DNA of 64,000 nt from Labilithrix sp. (GTDB lineage: Bacteria; Myxococcota_A; Polyangia; Polyangiales; Polyangiaceae), in the NCBI GenBank assembly GCA_019637155.1, contig JAHBWE010000025.1, positions 62,001 through 126,000 of the forward strand, read 5' to 3'. Position numbers and translations under genes: made by a program. Of the stretch, positions 24,858 through 32,954 are shown one piece after another (position 1 is the first letter of the stretch; every line of letters starts with the position of its first letter). The notes under the pieces were generated by a model. It ran no database searches. It was not told the DNA's origin and saw only the letters and a program-made list of their open reading frames with translations.

Positions 24858-25333
24858 CAGCTCCTCAGCTTCTCGAGGATCTCGTCCACCGCCGCGGGGG
24901 TGAGGTTCTCGTGGTAGTCCTTGTCGACCTGCATCATGGGGGCGCTCCCGCACGAGGCCAGGCACTCCGCGGTGCGGAGCGTGATCTTGCCGTCGGCGGT
25001 CGTCTCGCCCGCCTTGATGCCGAGCTTCTTCTCGCAGTAGTGCAGCATGTCGTTCGCGCCGCGGAGCGCGCACGGCAGCGTGCGGCAGACCCAGACCTGG
25101 TGCTTGCCGACCTTGTGCTGGTTGAAGAGCGTGTAGAACGTGACGACGCCCTTCACGTGCGCGGGCGGGAGGTCGAGCCGGTGAGACACGAACGTCACGA
25201 CGTCGTCGTCGATGAACCCGTTCTGCTCCTGACAGAGATGGAGGAGCGGGATGCACGCCGCCATCTTCGTCGGGTAGCGAGTCAGGATGTCGGTGAGCTC
25301 GCGGTCGCGTTCGGGCGTCAGAGCGAAAGGCAT
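24857..25333 (-). CDS. nuoE: NADH-quinone oxidoreductase subunit E
   Basis: The 158-residue thioredoxin-like subunit E binds the N1a [2Fe-2S] cluster through Cys pairs seen in VCRTLPCAL and AECLASCGSAP. PTKMAACIPLLHLCQEQNG and VVTFYTLFN are typical of the family. The start MPFALTPERD was chosen since longer readings add a non-homologous segment and would run into the promoter at 25392-25419. It is the first gene of the nuo operon. Confidence 0.95.
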   Translation of the reverse strand: MPFALTPERDRELTDILTRYPTKMAACIPLLHLCQEQNGFIDDDVVTFVSHRLDLPPAHVKGVVTFYTLFNQHKVGKHQVWVCRTLPCALRGANDMLHYCEKKLGIKAGETTADGKITLRTAECLASCGSAPMMQVDKDYHENLTPAAVDEILEKLRS

Positions 25334-25391
25334 TGGGAGGAGCGGCTTTCGATGCGAAGAGCCTGGAAAAACCGGGCTTTTGCGCGCGCAC

Positions 25392-25419
25392 GGTATGCTC
25401 CAGCCACCTCGCATGTCAA
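25392..25419 (-). promoter_or_regulatory. Candidate sigma70 promoter of the nuo operon
   Basis: On the minus strand TTGACA (25419-25414) is followed after 16 bases by CATACC (25397-25392). The -35 is a perfect consensus, the -10 a partial one. It lies about 60 bases upstream of the nuoE ATG, in the divergent region shared with the zinc-ribbon/TM2 gene. Confidence 0.55.
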
Positions 25420-25503
25420 TAGAGGTTCGGGCGACCGATAACCCTTAACTCCCAGTGGCCTCTTCGCTATGGTGCCGGCGCTTCTTCCTGCGGAGGTTGG
25501 CTC

Positions 25504-26691
25504 TTGTTCTGTCCGAACTGCGGCACGCAAAATCCGGAAACTGCTGCGACTTGCACCAAGTGCGGGTTTGCGTTGAAGAGCGCGGCGCCGAAGTTCAAAG
25601 GCACGATGCTCATGCAGGGCGCGCCGCCGAACATGCAGGCGCTGCGGGATGCAACAGCGGGCGCTCCGCCGCCGGCCGCGGGCGCGCCGCCGGCCCCGTC
25701 TCCCGCGGTGGGCGCGGGCGCGGGCAACGTTCCGCCGAGCCGCCTCAAGGGCACCATCGTCGGCGTCGCCGCGCCGGCCGCGGGCGCCGCGCCGGCTCCG
25801 CCGACCGCGACCGGCGCGGGCGCGCCCCCCGCGGCAGGCGGTGGTTTCCCTGGAACTCTCGCTTTCGACGCTCCTCCGCCGGTCGGCGGCGACGCGCCGG
25901 CCCCGGCCTTCGGTGCTCCGCCGGCGACGGGCGATCAGCAGCACCAGTTCGGCTCGAGCGCAGCCGCGAACCCGCTCGGCGCGACGTTCGCGATCGGCGC
26001 GGACTCGCCGGTCGCCCCGGGCGCGCCGGGTGCTCCGTTCGGCGCCCCGCCGCCCGACGCGGGCGGCGCGAGCAACGGCGGCTTCGGCGCGCCGCCTCCG
26101 GCGGACGGCGGCTTCGGCGCGCCTCCGGCGGGCGGGGGCTTCGGTGCGCCGCCGGCGGATCCGAACGCGGGCGGCGGCTTCGGCGCGCCGCCGGGGGATC
26201 CGAACATGGGTGGTGGCGGCTTCGGCGCGCCGCCCGCGGATCCGAACATGGGTGGCGGGGGCTTCGGTGGGCCGCCGCCGGGGGATCCGAACATGGGCGG
26301 CGGCTTCGGCGCGCCGCCGGGCCAGGCTCCGAACCCGTACGGTGCTCCGCCCCCGCAGCCGGACTACGGTCAGCCGCAGGGTGGTTTTGGTGGTCCGATG
26401 GGCGGGGCGCCGATGCAGCCGTACGGAGCGGGCGCTCCGATGGGCCCGATGGGCGGCATGCCGGGCGCGATGATGGCGGGCGGTCCGCCGAAGTCGTGGA
26501 TGACGACGCTCATCCTCGCGATCGTCGCGGGCACGCTCGGCGTGCATCGCTTCTACACCGGCCACATGCTCTTCGGCGCGCTCCAGCTCATCACCTGCGG
26601 CGGCTTCGGCATCTGGACGCTCATCGACATCATCTTCATCGTCACCGGCAAGTACACCGACGCCCAGGGCCGCCCGCTCGCGCGCGATTAG
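25504..26691 (+). CDS. Zinc-ribbon and TM2-domain protein with Gly/Ala/Pro linker
   Basis: The 395-residue protein begins with a zinc-ribbon (Cys3, Cys6, Cys17, Cys20; CPNCGTQ and CTKCG). A long linker of Gly, Ala, Pro and Phe (about residues 45-325) is partly built of repeats resembling GGFGAPPADPNMGGG. The C-terminal TM2 domain (about 333-390) has two membrane helices joined by a short turn, with GTLGVHRFYTGHMLFG and GFGIWTLIDIIFI. TM2 proteins are membrane-anchored and of varied or unknown function. The TTG start at 25504 is preceded by GGAGG seven bases upstream and directly gives the zinc-ribbon. Confidence 0.85.
   Translation: MFCPNCGTQNPETAATCTKCGFALKSAAPKFKGTMLMQGAPPNMQALRDATAGAPPPAAGAPPAPSPAVGAGAGNVPPSRLKGTIVGVAAPAAGAAPAPPTATGAGAPPAAGGGFPGTLAFDAPPPVGGDAPAPAFGAPPATGDQQHQFGSSAAANPLGATFAIGADSPVAPGAPGAPFGAPPPDAGGASNGGFGAPPPADGGFGAPPAGGGFGAPPADPNAGGGFGAPPGDPNMGGGGFGAPPADPNMGGGGFGGPPPGDPNMGGGFGAPPGQAPNPYGAPPPQPDYGQPQGGFGGPMGGAPMQPYGAGAPMGPMGGMPGAMMAGGPPKSWMTTLILAIVAGTLGVHRFYTGHMLFGALQLITCGGFGIWTLIDIIFIVTGKYTDAQGRPLARD
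26080..26320 (+). repeat. In-frame tandem repeat region encoding GFGAPPxDPNMGGG units
   Basis: About five to seven imperfect copies of a roughly 42-57-base unit encode GGFGAPP(A/G)DPN(M/A)GGG segments in the linker of the zinc-ribbon/TM2 gene. The units differ slightly at third positions, so they are diverged rather than freshly expanded. It is not a CRISPR array because the copies lie head to tail within an open frame. Confidence 0.75.
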
Positions 26692-26695
26692 CGCA

Positions 26696-28042
26696 TCACT
26701 GATGCACGAGCGAGACCGGGATGCTCAGCGTCGCCGGTGCGCCGCCGGGCTGCGCGTCGAACTGGGCGCGCTTGATGGCTTGCAGAATGCACGTATTGAC
26801 GTCGCCGGAGAGGTTGCCGGTGCTCGACGCGACGTCGGCGGTTGCGACTTCGCCGTTTGGTGCGACCTTGGCGGTGATGACGACTTTGCCGCTCATCGTT
26901 GGGTCGGAGGCGAGGCCGCGCTGGTAGCAGGTGCGGAAGCGGCTCCTGAGACCGGCGATGACGCGGTCCGCGCCCGATACGGTCGCCGCCGAGCCGCCGA
27001 GGTTGCCGACCTGCGTGTCGAACTTCGGGATCGCGACCACGCGTGCGTCGGCGGATTTTCCGTCCATCGTCGCGTGCGTGTCGCCGCCGAGGACGGCGAG
27101 CCCGCCGGGGCGGGGGCCGGTGACGGTGGGGCCGCCGCCCGGGAGACGGAGATCGCTCGCGGTCGTCGCGACGCCCTTGTCGGAGGCGGCGGCGCCGGAG
27201 AGATCGACGGGCGGGATCTCGCTTCGACGGAGCGCGCTCTCCACCGCGCTCTTCGAGCCCGGCGCGACGAGGAGACCGATCTCCATCTGCTCCGCTTGCG
27301 CGAGGAGCGCCGCCGCTCGCGCGTCGCTCGCGTTCGCGTTCGCGCTCGCTCTGCCGCCGGTCTTGCCGGGGCTCGTCGTGGCGGTCTTCTGGGTCGAGGT
27401 CGAGGTCGAGGTCGGGGTCGGCGTCGGCGTCGTGACGTGGGTCGGCGCGTCCTCGGCGGGGGTCTCGACGACGGGCGGCGGAGGGATGCTCTTCATCATG
27501 TCGACGAGACCGGCGACGGAGTGTCCGTCGTCCGCGACGCCGTCCATCCAGTCCGAGTACATCGCGCCGACGATGCCGAAGTGGAGGAGGAAGCTCAGCG
27601 CCGCGAGGATCGTGAGCGACCAGTCGATCTGGTTCGCGAACCCGCCTTTCACCGCGAGCGGCAGCTGCGGCCGCGGCGGCGGCGGCGGCGGGCGAACGAG
27701 CTGGAAGAGGAACGTGGTCGCGCCGACGACGACCTTGCCGCGCGCGTCCTCCGCGAGCGGCAGCGCGCACGGGCCCGCGAGGTCTCGCACGTGCCCGCCG
27801 ACGGAGACGCGTGCGGTGGCGCCGGCGCAGAGGTGGAGCACGTACGCCTGGCCGCGGCGCGCGAGGAGCTCGAAGCGCGGGACGGGCGCGTTGAACGTCG
27901 CGTCTTCGGTCGCGCCGACCGTGACGCTCTTCTTGTCCGTGACGAGCCGCTCCTCGACGACGCGCCCGCCCGCGACGACGGCGATGCGCGGGACGCGCGG
28001 CGCGCCGCCGGGGGGCGCGACGGCGCGCATGACGGTGGTCAT
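26696..28042 (-). CDS. AgmX/PglI-type TonB-like envelope protein
   Basis: The 448-residue protein has an N-terminal FHA-like beta region (about 36-115; SVTVGATEDATF, ARVSVGGHV), a Pro-rich hinge, one membrane helix at about 141-160 (LTILAALSFLLHFGIVGAMY), then a long Pro/Thr/Ser linker in the periplasm that includes a short hexanucleotide-type repeat (PTPTPTSTSTST). The last ~100 residues (GLRSRFRTCYQRGLASDPTM and the following GKVVITAKVAPNGEV, plus FDAQPGG) match the C-terminal domain of AgmX/PglI, linked in myxobacteria to gliding motility. Its role here is unknown. The start at 28042 was preferred; an ATG at 28099 adds 19 residues. It ends four bases from the convergent TM2 gene. Confidence 0.78.
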   Translation of the reverse strand: MTTVMRAVAPPGGAPRVPRIAVVAGGRVVEERLVTDKKSVTVGATEDATFNAPVPRFELLARRGQAYVLHLCAGATARVSVGGHVRDLAGPCALPLAEDARGKVVVGATTFLFQLVRPPPPPPRPQLPLAVKGGFANQIDWSLTILAALSFLLHFGIVGAMYSDWMDGVADDGHSVAGLVDMMKSIPPPPVVETPAEDAPTHVTTPTPTPTSTSTSTQKTATTSPGKTGGRASANANASDARAAALLAQAEQMEIGLLVAPGSKSAVESALRRSEIPPVDLSGAAASDKGVATTASDLRLPGGGPTVTGPRPGGLAVLGGDTHATMDGKSADARVVAIPKFDTQVGNLGGSAATVSGADRVIAGLRSRFRTCYQRGLASDPTMSGKVVITAKVAPNGEVATADVASSTGNLSGDVNTCILQAIKRAQFDAQPGGAPATLSIPVSLVHQ

Positions 28043-28235
28043 CCGGCCGGCGCGCGCAGCGGCGCCGGCCCCTACATGGTGGGGTCGTGCGGACGGCATC
28101 GAAGATGGTCTCGGAGCCCAGACCTCGGCCGCGCGAAAAAGTTCCCGCGCCGGCGCTGCAAAGCCCGGACAGACGGCGTTGATGCGGACCCCTCACGCTC
28201 CCGCTCGATGAGGCTCGCCGTGGGGTTGTTGAGCG

Positions 28236-28682
28236 GTGCTTGACAGCGTGGCGTGGCTGGGGCGTGCTCGGCGCGTGGGCTCGATCCCGTTTCCGCAGCT
28301 TCAGGCGTTCCTCGCGGTCGCGCGTTCGCAGAGCTTCAGCGGCGCGGCGCGCGACCTCGGGGTGTCGCGCTCCGCCGTGAGCCAGAGCGTTCGCCAGCTC
28401 GAGGACGAGCTGCGCCTCGTCGCGCGCACGACGCGCAGCGTCTCCCTCACCGACGCGGGGAGGCGGCTGGTCGAGGCGGCCGGGCCGGCGGTGGCGCAGA
28501 CGCGCGCGGCGCTCGCCGAGGTCTCCGCGGAGCCCTACGCGGCCACCGTCCCCGGCTTTTACCTGTATTACCCGAGTCGAGCCCAGCGCTCCGTCCCGCT
28601 CCAGAAGCTCATCGAGACCGTCCGCGAGCTCACCGCGCGGCGACTGGCCTCCACCAAGACGAGGCCGCGTGCTCAGGCGTAG
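28236..28682 (+). CDS. Truncated LysR-type regulator, effector domain internally deleted
   Basis: Residues 18-95 are a normal LysR winged HTH (FPQLQAFLAVARSQSFSGAA, VSRSAVSQSVRQLE, SLTDAGRRL) and linker helix to AALAEVSAE. The text then jumps straight to PYAATVPGFYLYYPSRAQRSVPLQKLIE, which is the last stretch of a LysR effector domain (usually residue ~260 onward of a ~300-residue protein). About 160 residues of the central effector domain are therefore missing, and the frame is kept. Such a protein could still dimerise and bind DNA without a ligand, or be an inactive relic. GTG at 28236 is taken as start; GTG at 28275 would fit the usual LysR start better. It overlaps the cytochrome gene by 14 bases. 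Confidence 0.68.
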   Translation: MLDSVAWLGRARRVGSIPFPQLQAFLAVARSQSFSGAARDLGVSRSAVSQSVRQLEDELRLVARTTRSVSLTDAGRRLVEAAGPAVAQTRAALAEVSAEPYAATVPGFYLYYPSRAQRSVPLQKLIETVRELTARRLASTKTRPRAQA

Positions 28683-29328
28683 CTCCCTCGTCGCGGGGAC
28701 CTGCATCGCGCTCGTGGCGGGGTGCCGCGAGACGCGGACGGCGCCGCCGCCGCGCCCGCCCGTCGCCGCGAGCGACCTTCGCGCTCCGGGCGACTTCTCG
28801 TCGATCGCCGATCGCGACGATCGCGCGCGCGCGATGTTCGTCGAGGCGTCGAAGGTCTTTTTGCATCCTCGCTGCAGCAACTGCCATCCCGCCGGCGACA
28901 TGCCGCTCCAGGGCGACGACGGCCGCGTGCACGATCCGCCCGTCGTGCGCGGACCGAGCGACGAGGGCGTGCCGGCGCTCGGCTGCACGTCCTGCCATCA
29001 AGACCGGAACCTCGAGCTGTCGCGTGTCCCCGGCGCGCCGAAGTGGCAGGTCGCTCCGAGGTCGATGGCGTGGGTCGGCAAGACGCCGGGAGCGATCTGC
29101 GAGCAGCTGAAGGATCGCGCCCTCAACGGCGGGCGCGACCTCAACGGGATCGTCGAGCACGTCGCGCACGACGAGCTCGTCCGGTGGGGCTGGTCGCCGG
29201 GACACGGACGGACCGCCGCGCCGGGGACGCAGGCGCGCTTCGCCGCGCTCGTCGCCGCGTGGGCCGACGCGGGCGCCGCCTGCCCGCGCGGCGAGAAGCA
29301 AGGAGAGAAGCGAGAGGAGAAGCGATGA
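28669..29328 (+). CDS. Diheme c-type cytochrome lipoprotein
   Basis: The 219-residue protein has a lipoprotein signal peptide (ALVAGC, Cys19) and two heme c sites, CSNCH (69-73) and CTSCH (106-110), with histidine and methionine-containing segments between that can be distal ligands. It would sit on the periplasmic face of a membrane. Its position directly before the molybdo-hydroxylase genes, with ATGA overlap to the next, suggests that it takes electrons from the enzyme. The C-terminal tail is charged. The GTG start overlaps the LysR fragment. Confidence 0.82.
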   Translation: MLRRSSLVAGTCIALVAGCRETRTAPPPRPPVAASDLRAPGDFSSIADRDDRARAMFVEASKVFLHPRCSNCHPAGDMPLQGDDGRVHDPPVVRGPSDEGVPALGCTSCHQDRNLELSRVPGAPKWQVAPRSMAWVGKTPGAICEQLKDRALNGGRDLNGIVEHVAHDELVRWGWSPGHGRTAAPGTQARFAALVAAWADAGAACPRGEKQGEKREEKR

Positions 29329-29780
29329 TGCTCAAGCTGCGCGTCAACGGCCGGGACCACGACGTCGACGTGGATCCCGAGATGCCGCTCCTCTGGGTCG
29401 TGCGCGACGTCCTCGGGCTCACGGGCACGAAGTTCGGGTGCGGGGAGGCGCTCTGCGGGGCGTGTGTCGTCCATCTCGACGGAGAGGCGATGCGCTCCTG
29501 CGTGATGCCGGCGCGCCGCGCAGTCGGTCACGAGGTGACGACGATCGAGGGCCTCTCCGCGGACGGCTCGCACCCGCTGCAGAAGGCGTGGGTGGAGCTC
29601 GGCGTGCCTCAATGCGGCTACTGCCAGTCGGGGCAGATCATGAGCGCGGCGGCGTTGCTCCGGAAGAAGCCGGCCCCCTCCGACGCGGAGATCGACCAGT
29701 CGCTCGCCGGGAACCTCTGCCGGTGCGGCACGTACCTGCGGATTCGCGCGGCGGTGAAGAAGGCGGCAGGTGTTCCGTGA
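29325..29780 (+). CDS. (2Fe-2S) small subunit of an isoquinoline 1-oxidoreductase-type hydroxylase
   Basis: The 151-residue protein has a plant-type [2Fe-2S] ferredoxin domain (residues 1-80; GCGEALCGACVVHLDG with the following SC) and a helical [2Fe-2S] domain (CGYCQSGQ, then NLCRCGTY). These are the two clusters that carry electrons from the molybdenum site of the xanthine oxidase family, IorA-like here. The start overlaps the upstream stop by ATGA and its own stop overlaps the GTG of the large subunit (GTGA). Confidence 0.93.
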   Translation: MMLKLRVNGRDHDVDVDPEMPLLWVVRDVLGLTGTKFGCGEALCGACVVHLDGEAMRSCVMPARRAVGHEVTTIEGLSADGSHPLQKAWVELGVPQCGYCQSGQIMSAAALLRKKPAPSDAEIDQSLAGNLCRCGTYLRIRAAVKKAAGVP

Positions 29781-32029
29781 GCTCGGAGGTGCGCGTTCCT
29801 CGTCGCTCGTTCCTGACGAGCCTCGGCCTCGGCTTGAGCGGCCTCGCCGTCGGCGGCTTCCCCGCGTCGGCGAGGGCGCAGCCGGTCCCCGCTCCGCCGA
29901 GCGGCACGGGGCTCCGGCCCAACGTCTTCGTTCACGTCGCGACGGACGGGCTCGTCACGATCGCGTGCGCGCGCTCGGAGATGGGGCAGGGCGTGCGCAG
30001 CACCCTCCCCGCGCTCATCGCCGACGAGCTCGGCGCGGACTTCGCGCGCGTGAAGATCGTGCAGGCCGACGGCGACAAGGCCTACGGCGATCAGAACACC
30101 GACGGATCGACGAGCGTTCGCAAGGCCTTCGACGATCTCCGGCGCACCGGCGCGGCCGCGCGCATGATGCTGGCGGCGGCCGCGGCGGCGCGTTGGAAGG
30201 TGCCGGCCTCGGAGCTCGACGTGCGCGACCACGTCGTGACGCACCGGAAGAGCAAGCGCACGGCCGGCTTCGGCGAGCTCGCGAGCGACGCGGCGAAGGG
30301 GCCGATCCCCAAGCGCGACGAGATCGTGCTGCGGAAGCGCTCCGAGCTACGCGCGCTCGGCAAGGACCTGCCCTTCGTCGACGCGCCCGACATCGTCACG
30401 GGTCGCGCGATCTACGGCGCCGACGTGAGGCTGCCCGGCATGCTCACCGCCGTCGTCGCGCGACCTCCCGTCGCCGGCGGCAAGGCGCTCCGGCACGACG
30501 CGTCGCGGGCGCTCGCCGTCCCGGGCGTTCGCCACGTCGTCGCGCTGCCGGCGCCGAAGCTGCCGTTCGGGTTCCAGCCGCTCGGCGGCGTCGCCGTCGT
30601 CGCCGACCACACGTGGGCGGCGATGCGCGGGCGCGCGCTCCTCGACGTCACGTGGGACCACGGTGCGAACGCGGCGCACGACTCGACCGCGTACCGAAGG
30701 ACGCTCGAAGCCAGCGTGAGCGCGCCGGGCCGCACCGCGCGGAATCTGGGCGACGTCGATCGCGCGCTCGCGAGCGCCGCGCGGCGTCACCACGCGATCT
30801 ACTACGCGCCGTACCTCCCGCACGCGACGATGGAGCCTCCCGTCGCGGTGGCGAAGGTGGACGGCGAGCGCTGCGAGGTCTGGGCGTCGACGCAGAACCC
30901 TCAAGCCGCGCGCAAGGAGATCGCGAAGGCGCTCGGCGTCGACGAGTCGAAGGTCACCGTCCACGTGACGTTGCTCGGAGGCGGGTTCGGTCGAAAGTCG
31001 AAGCCGGACTTCGCGGTCGAGGCCGCGCTCGTCGCGAAGCAGACGGGAGCGCCGGTCCGCGTCCAGTGGACACGCGAAGACGACATCCGGCACGACTACT
31101 ACCACTCGGTGAGCGCGCAGCGCCTCGAAGCCGGCCTCGACGAGAGCGGCAAGCTCGTCGCGTGGCACCATCGGACGGCGTTCCCGCCGATCGCCTCGCT
31201 CTTCACCGGCACCGCCACGCCGGACGCGGGTCCGCTCGGCCTCGGCTTCCTCGACGTGCCTCTCCAAGTGCCGAACCTGCGCGGCGAGGCGTGCGACGCG
31301 AAGGCGTACACGCGCATCGGCTGGCTCCGCTCGGTCGCGAACATCTACCACGCGTTCGCCGTGCACGGCTTCCTCGACGAGCTCGCGCACCTCCGTGGGA
31401 TGGACCCGCTCGCGCATCAGCTCGAGCTCTTCGGACCGCCGAAGGTCTGGACGCTCGCCGACCTCGGCGTCACCGAGTACTCGAACTACGGTCAGTCTCG
31501 CGACGACCATCCGATCGACACCGCGCGGCATCGTCACGTGCTCGAGCGCGCGACGCGGCTCGCGAGCTGGGCGGACCGCGCGAAGACGGGACGCGCGCTC
31601 GGGCTCGCGGTCCATCGCAGCTTCCTCACCTACGTCGCGGTCGTCGTCTCGGTGGTGAAGACGCCGGCGGGGCGCATCGCCGTCGACGAGGCGTGGATCG
31701 TGGCCGACGCCGGGACGATCGTGAACCGGGAGCGCGTCCGCTCCCAGCTCGAGGGCGCCGTCGTCTTCGGGCTGAGCCAGGCGCTCTACGGAGAGATCAC
31801 GATGAAGGGGGGCGCCACCGAGCAGGGGAACTTCCGCGACCATCGGCTGCTGCGCTTGCCCGAGGCGCCGCGCGCGATCCACGTCGAGGTCGTCGAGAGC
31901 GACGCGCCGCCGGGCGGTGTCGGCGAGCCGGGCGTGCCTCCCGTCGCGCCCGCGCTCGCCAACGCGCTCTTCGCGCTCACGGGCACGCGGGTGCGGGAGC
32001 TCCCGATCGTGCGAACGCTGCCGGTCTGA
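29777..32029 (+). CDS. Molybdopterin-binding large subunit, IorB/aldehyde dehydrogenase type
   Basis: The 750-residue protein carries a twin-arginine-like signal (VPRRSFLTSLGLGLSGLAVGG), so the folded enzyme is exported by Tat. Molybdopterin contacts are seen in EMGQGVRSTLPALIADELG, LLGGGFGRKSKPDFAVEAA, and the catalytic-Glu region GGVGEPGVPPVAPALANA near the end. The length and single-chain layout match isoquinoline 1-oxidoreductase beta and related aldehyde dehydrogenases. Substrate is unknown. GTG start and GTGA overlap link it to the iron-sulfur subunit; its TGA overlaps the ATG of the mocA-like gene. Confidence 0.92.
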   Translation: MSSEVRVPRRSFLTSLGLGLSGLAVGGFPASARAQPVPAPPSGTGLRPNVFVHVATDGLVTIACARSEMGQGVRSTLPALIADELGADFARVKIVQADGDKAYGDQNTDGSTSVRKAFDDLRRTGAAARMMLAAAAAARWKVPASELDVRDHVVTHRKSKRTAGFGELASDAAKGPIPKRDEIVLRKRSELRALGKDLPFVDAPDIVTGRAIYGADVRLPGMLTAVVARPPVAGGKALRHDASRALAVPGVRHVVALPAPKLPFGFQPLGGVAVVADHTWAAMRGRALLDVTWDHGANAAHDSTAYRRTLEASVSAPGRTARNLGDVDRALASAARRHHAIYYAPYLPHATMEPPVAVAKVDGERCEVWASTQNPQAARKEIAKALGVDESKVTVHVTLLGGGFGRKSKPDFAVEAALVAKQTGAPVRVQWTREDDIRHDYYHSVSAQRLEAGLDESGKLVAWHHRTAFPPIASLFTGTATPDAGPLGLGFLDVPLQVPNLRGEACDAKAYTRIGWLRSVANIYHAFAVHGFLDELAHLRGMDPLAHQLELFGPPKVWTLADLGVTEYSNYGQSRDDHPIDTARHRHVLERATRLASWADRAKTGRALGLAVHRSFLTYVAVVVSVVKTPAGRIAVDEAWIVADAGTIVNRERVRSQLEGAVVFGLSQALYGEITMKGGATEQGNFRDHRLLRLPEAPRAIHVEVVESDAPPGGVGEPGVPPVAPALANALFALTGTRVRELPIVRTLPV

Positions 32030-32652
32030 TGCAGGACGCTCCTCTGATCGGAGTCGTCCTCGCCGCCGGCGACGGCTCGCGGATGGGCGGGCCGAAGGCG
32101 CTCTTGCGGCTCGGCGGAACGCTGCTCGCGGTCGAGCACGCGCGGAGGCTGCGCGCGTCCGGCTGCCGGCGCGTGGTCGTCGTCGTGTCTCCGCCGGCGC
32201 GCGCGATCGTCGCGGAGGCGCTCGCGGGGGATGGGTTGGTCGACGTCGTCGCCGCGACGACGTCGAGCCAGGCCGAGTCGCTCGCGGTCGCGCTCGCGCT
32301 CCTCGACGAGCACGGCGCTCGCCCGCTCGTCGTCGTGACGCCGGTCGATCTCCTGCCGGCCGAGGCGACGACGATCGACAGGCTCGTCGCGGCGATCAGG
32401 AGCTCGCGCGGCGCGCTCGACGCCGCGACGCCGACCTTCGGAGGCCGCGGCGGCCACCCGGTGGTCGCGCGCCTCGGCGTCCTTCGTGACGACGGCGTCG
32501 ATCCGGCGCGCCCGCTTCGCGATCGCCTCCGCGCCCTCGATCGCCGCCGCGCACGGATCGCGGTGGACGATCCGGCCGTCACCGGCGACTTCGACGTACC
32601 CGACGATCTTCCCGTCCGCCGGCTGGGGGTGGGGGCGCGCGGGGCGGGATAG
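32029..32652 (+). CDS. MocA-like molybdenum cofactor nucleotidyltransferase
   Basis: The 207-residue GT-A fold enzyme has VVLAAGDGSRMGGPKALLRLGG (nucleotide-binding loop), VVTPVDLLPAEATTID with the metal-binding Asp, and GGRGGHPVVA near the active site. MocA and relatives attach CMP or GMP to molybdopterin. MocA joins CMP, which fits hydroxylases of the xanthine oxidase family such as the one encoded just upstream. It overlaps that gene's stop by one base, so the operon appears to supply its own cofactor maturation enzyme. Confidence 0.85.
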   Translation: MQDAPLIGVVLAAGDGSRMGGPKALLRLGGTLLAVEHARRLRASGCRRVVVVVSPPARAIVAEALAGDGLVDVVAATTSSQAESLAVALALLDEHGARPLVVVTPVDLLPAEATTIDRLVAAIRSSRGALDAATPTFGGRGGHPVVARLGVLRDDGVDPARPLRDRLRALDRRRARIAVDDPAVTGDFDVPDDLPVRRLGVGARGAG

Positions 32653-32954
32653 GCCGGCGGGCGGTTGCCGCGAGGCGTAGCGAACGGCAGATCCTCACAG
32701 TGCCCCATACCGACGACGTAGCGAACGGCAGGCCCCTCGTGCTGGCCTAAGAAAATACCTCCGTTTGCCATCGCCCAGGACCACGCGCCCGCGCCCACGC
32801 CGTACCCACGCCATACCCGCCGCGCCGTCAGGATCCCGCGCGGGGCCCCGCGACTGCGGCCGCGCAAGCGGTTGCGAAGCAACCCGAGCGCGCAGCGCGA
32901 GGGCCGTGGTCGCGGGGTGGGGGTGTCGGGGGCAAAGCCCCCGACGTTGAGAAC
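32653..32954. other. 302-base intergenic region with short direct repeats
   Basis: No plausible gene. The 15 bases CGTAGCGAACGGCAG occur at 32676-32690 and 32717-32731. An 11-base near-perfect tandem repeat (CCCACGCC...TA) lies at 32794-32815. A strong hairpin is at 32925-32945. It separates the ends of the convergent mocA-like and ychF genes. Confidence 0.6.
32925..32945. terminator. Perfect hairpin between convergent genes, probable terminator
   Basis: GTCGGGGGC, a three-base loop AAA, then GCCCCCGAC form a perfect 9-base stem. It lies ten bases past the ychF stop and about 270 bases past the mocA-like stop. No T-run is present, which is common for intrinsic stops in very GC-rich genomes. 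It would serve mainly ychF. Confidence 0.55.

Noticed and set aside
25334..25414. Longer nuoE start
   Set aside because: The extra residues have no family match and the segment overlaps the promoter-like TTGACA element.
26080..26320. Short repeats that might look like a CRISPR array
   Set aside because: The units sit head to tail with no unique spacers and encode regular Gly-Phe-Gly-Ala-Pro segments in frame.
27390..27432. Hexanucleotide-type repeat as a phase-variable switch
   Set aside because: It encodes the Thr/Pro/Ser linker of the AgmX-type protein; units of six bases keep the frame, so copy changes would not switch the gene off.
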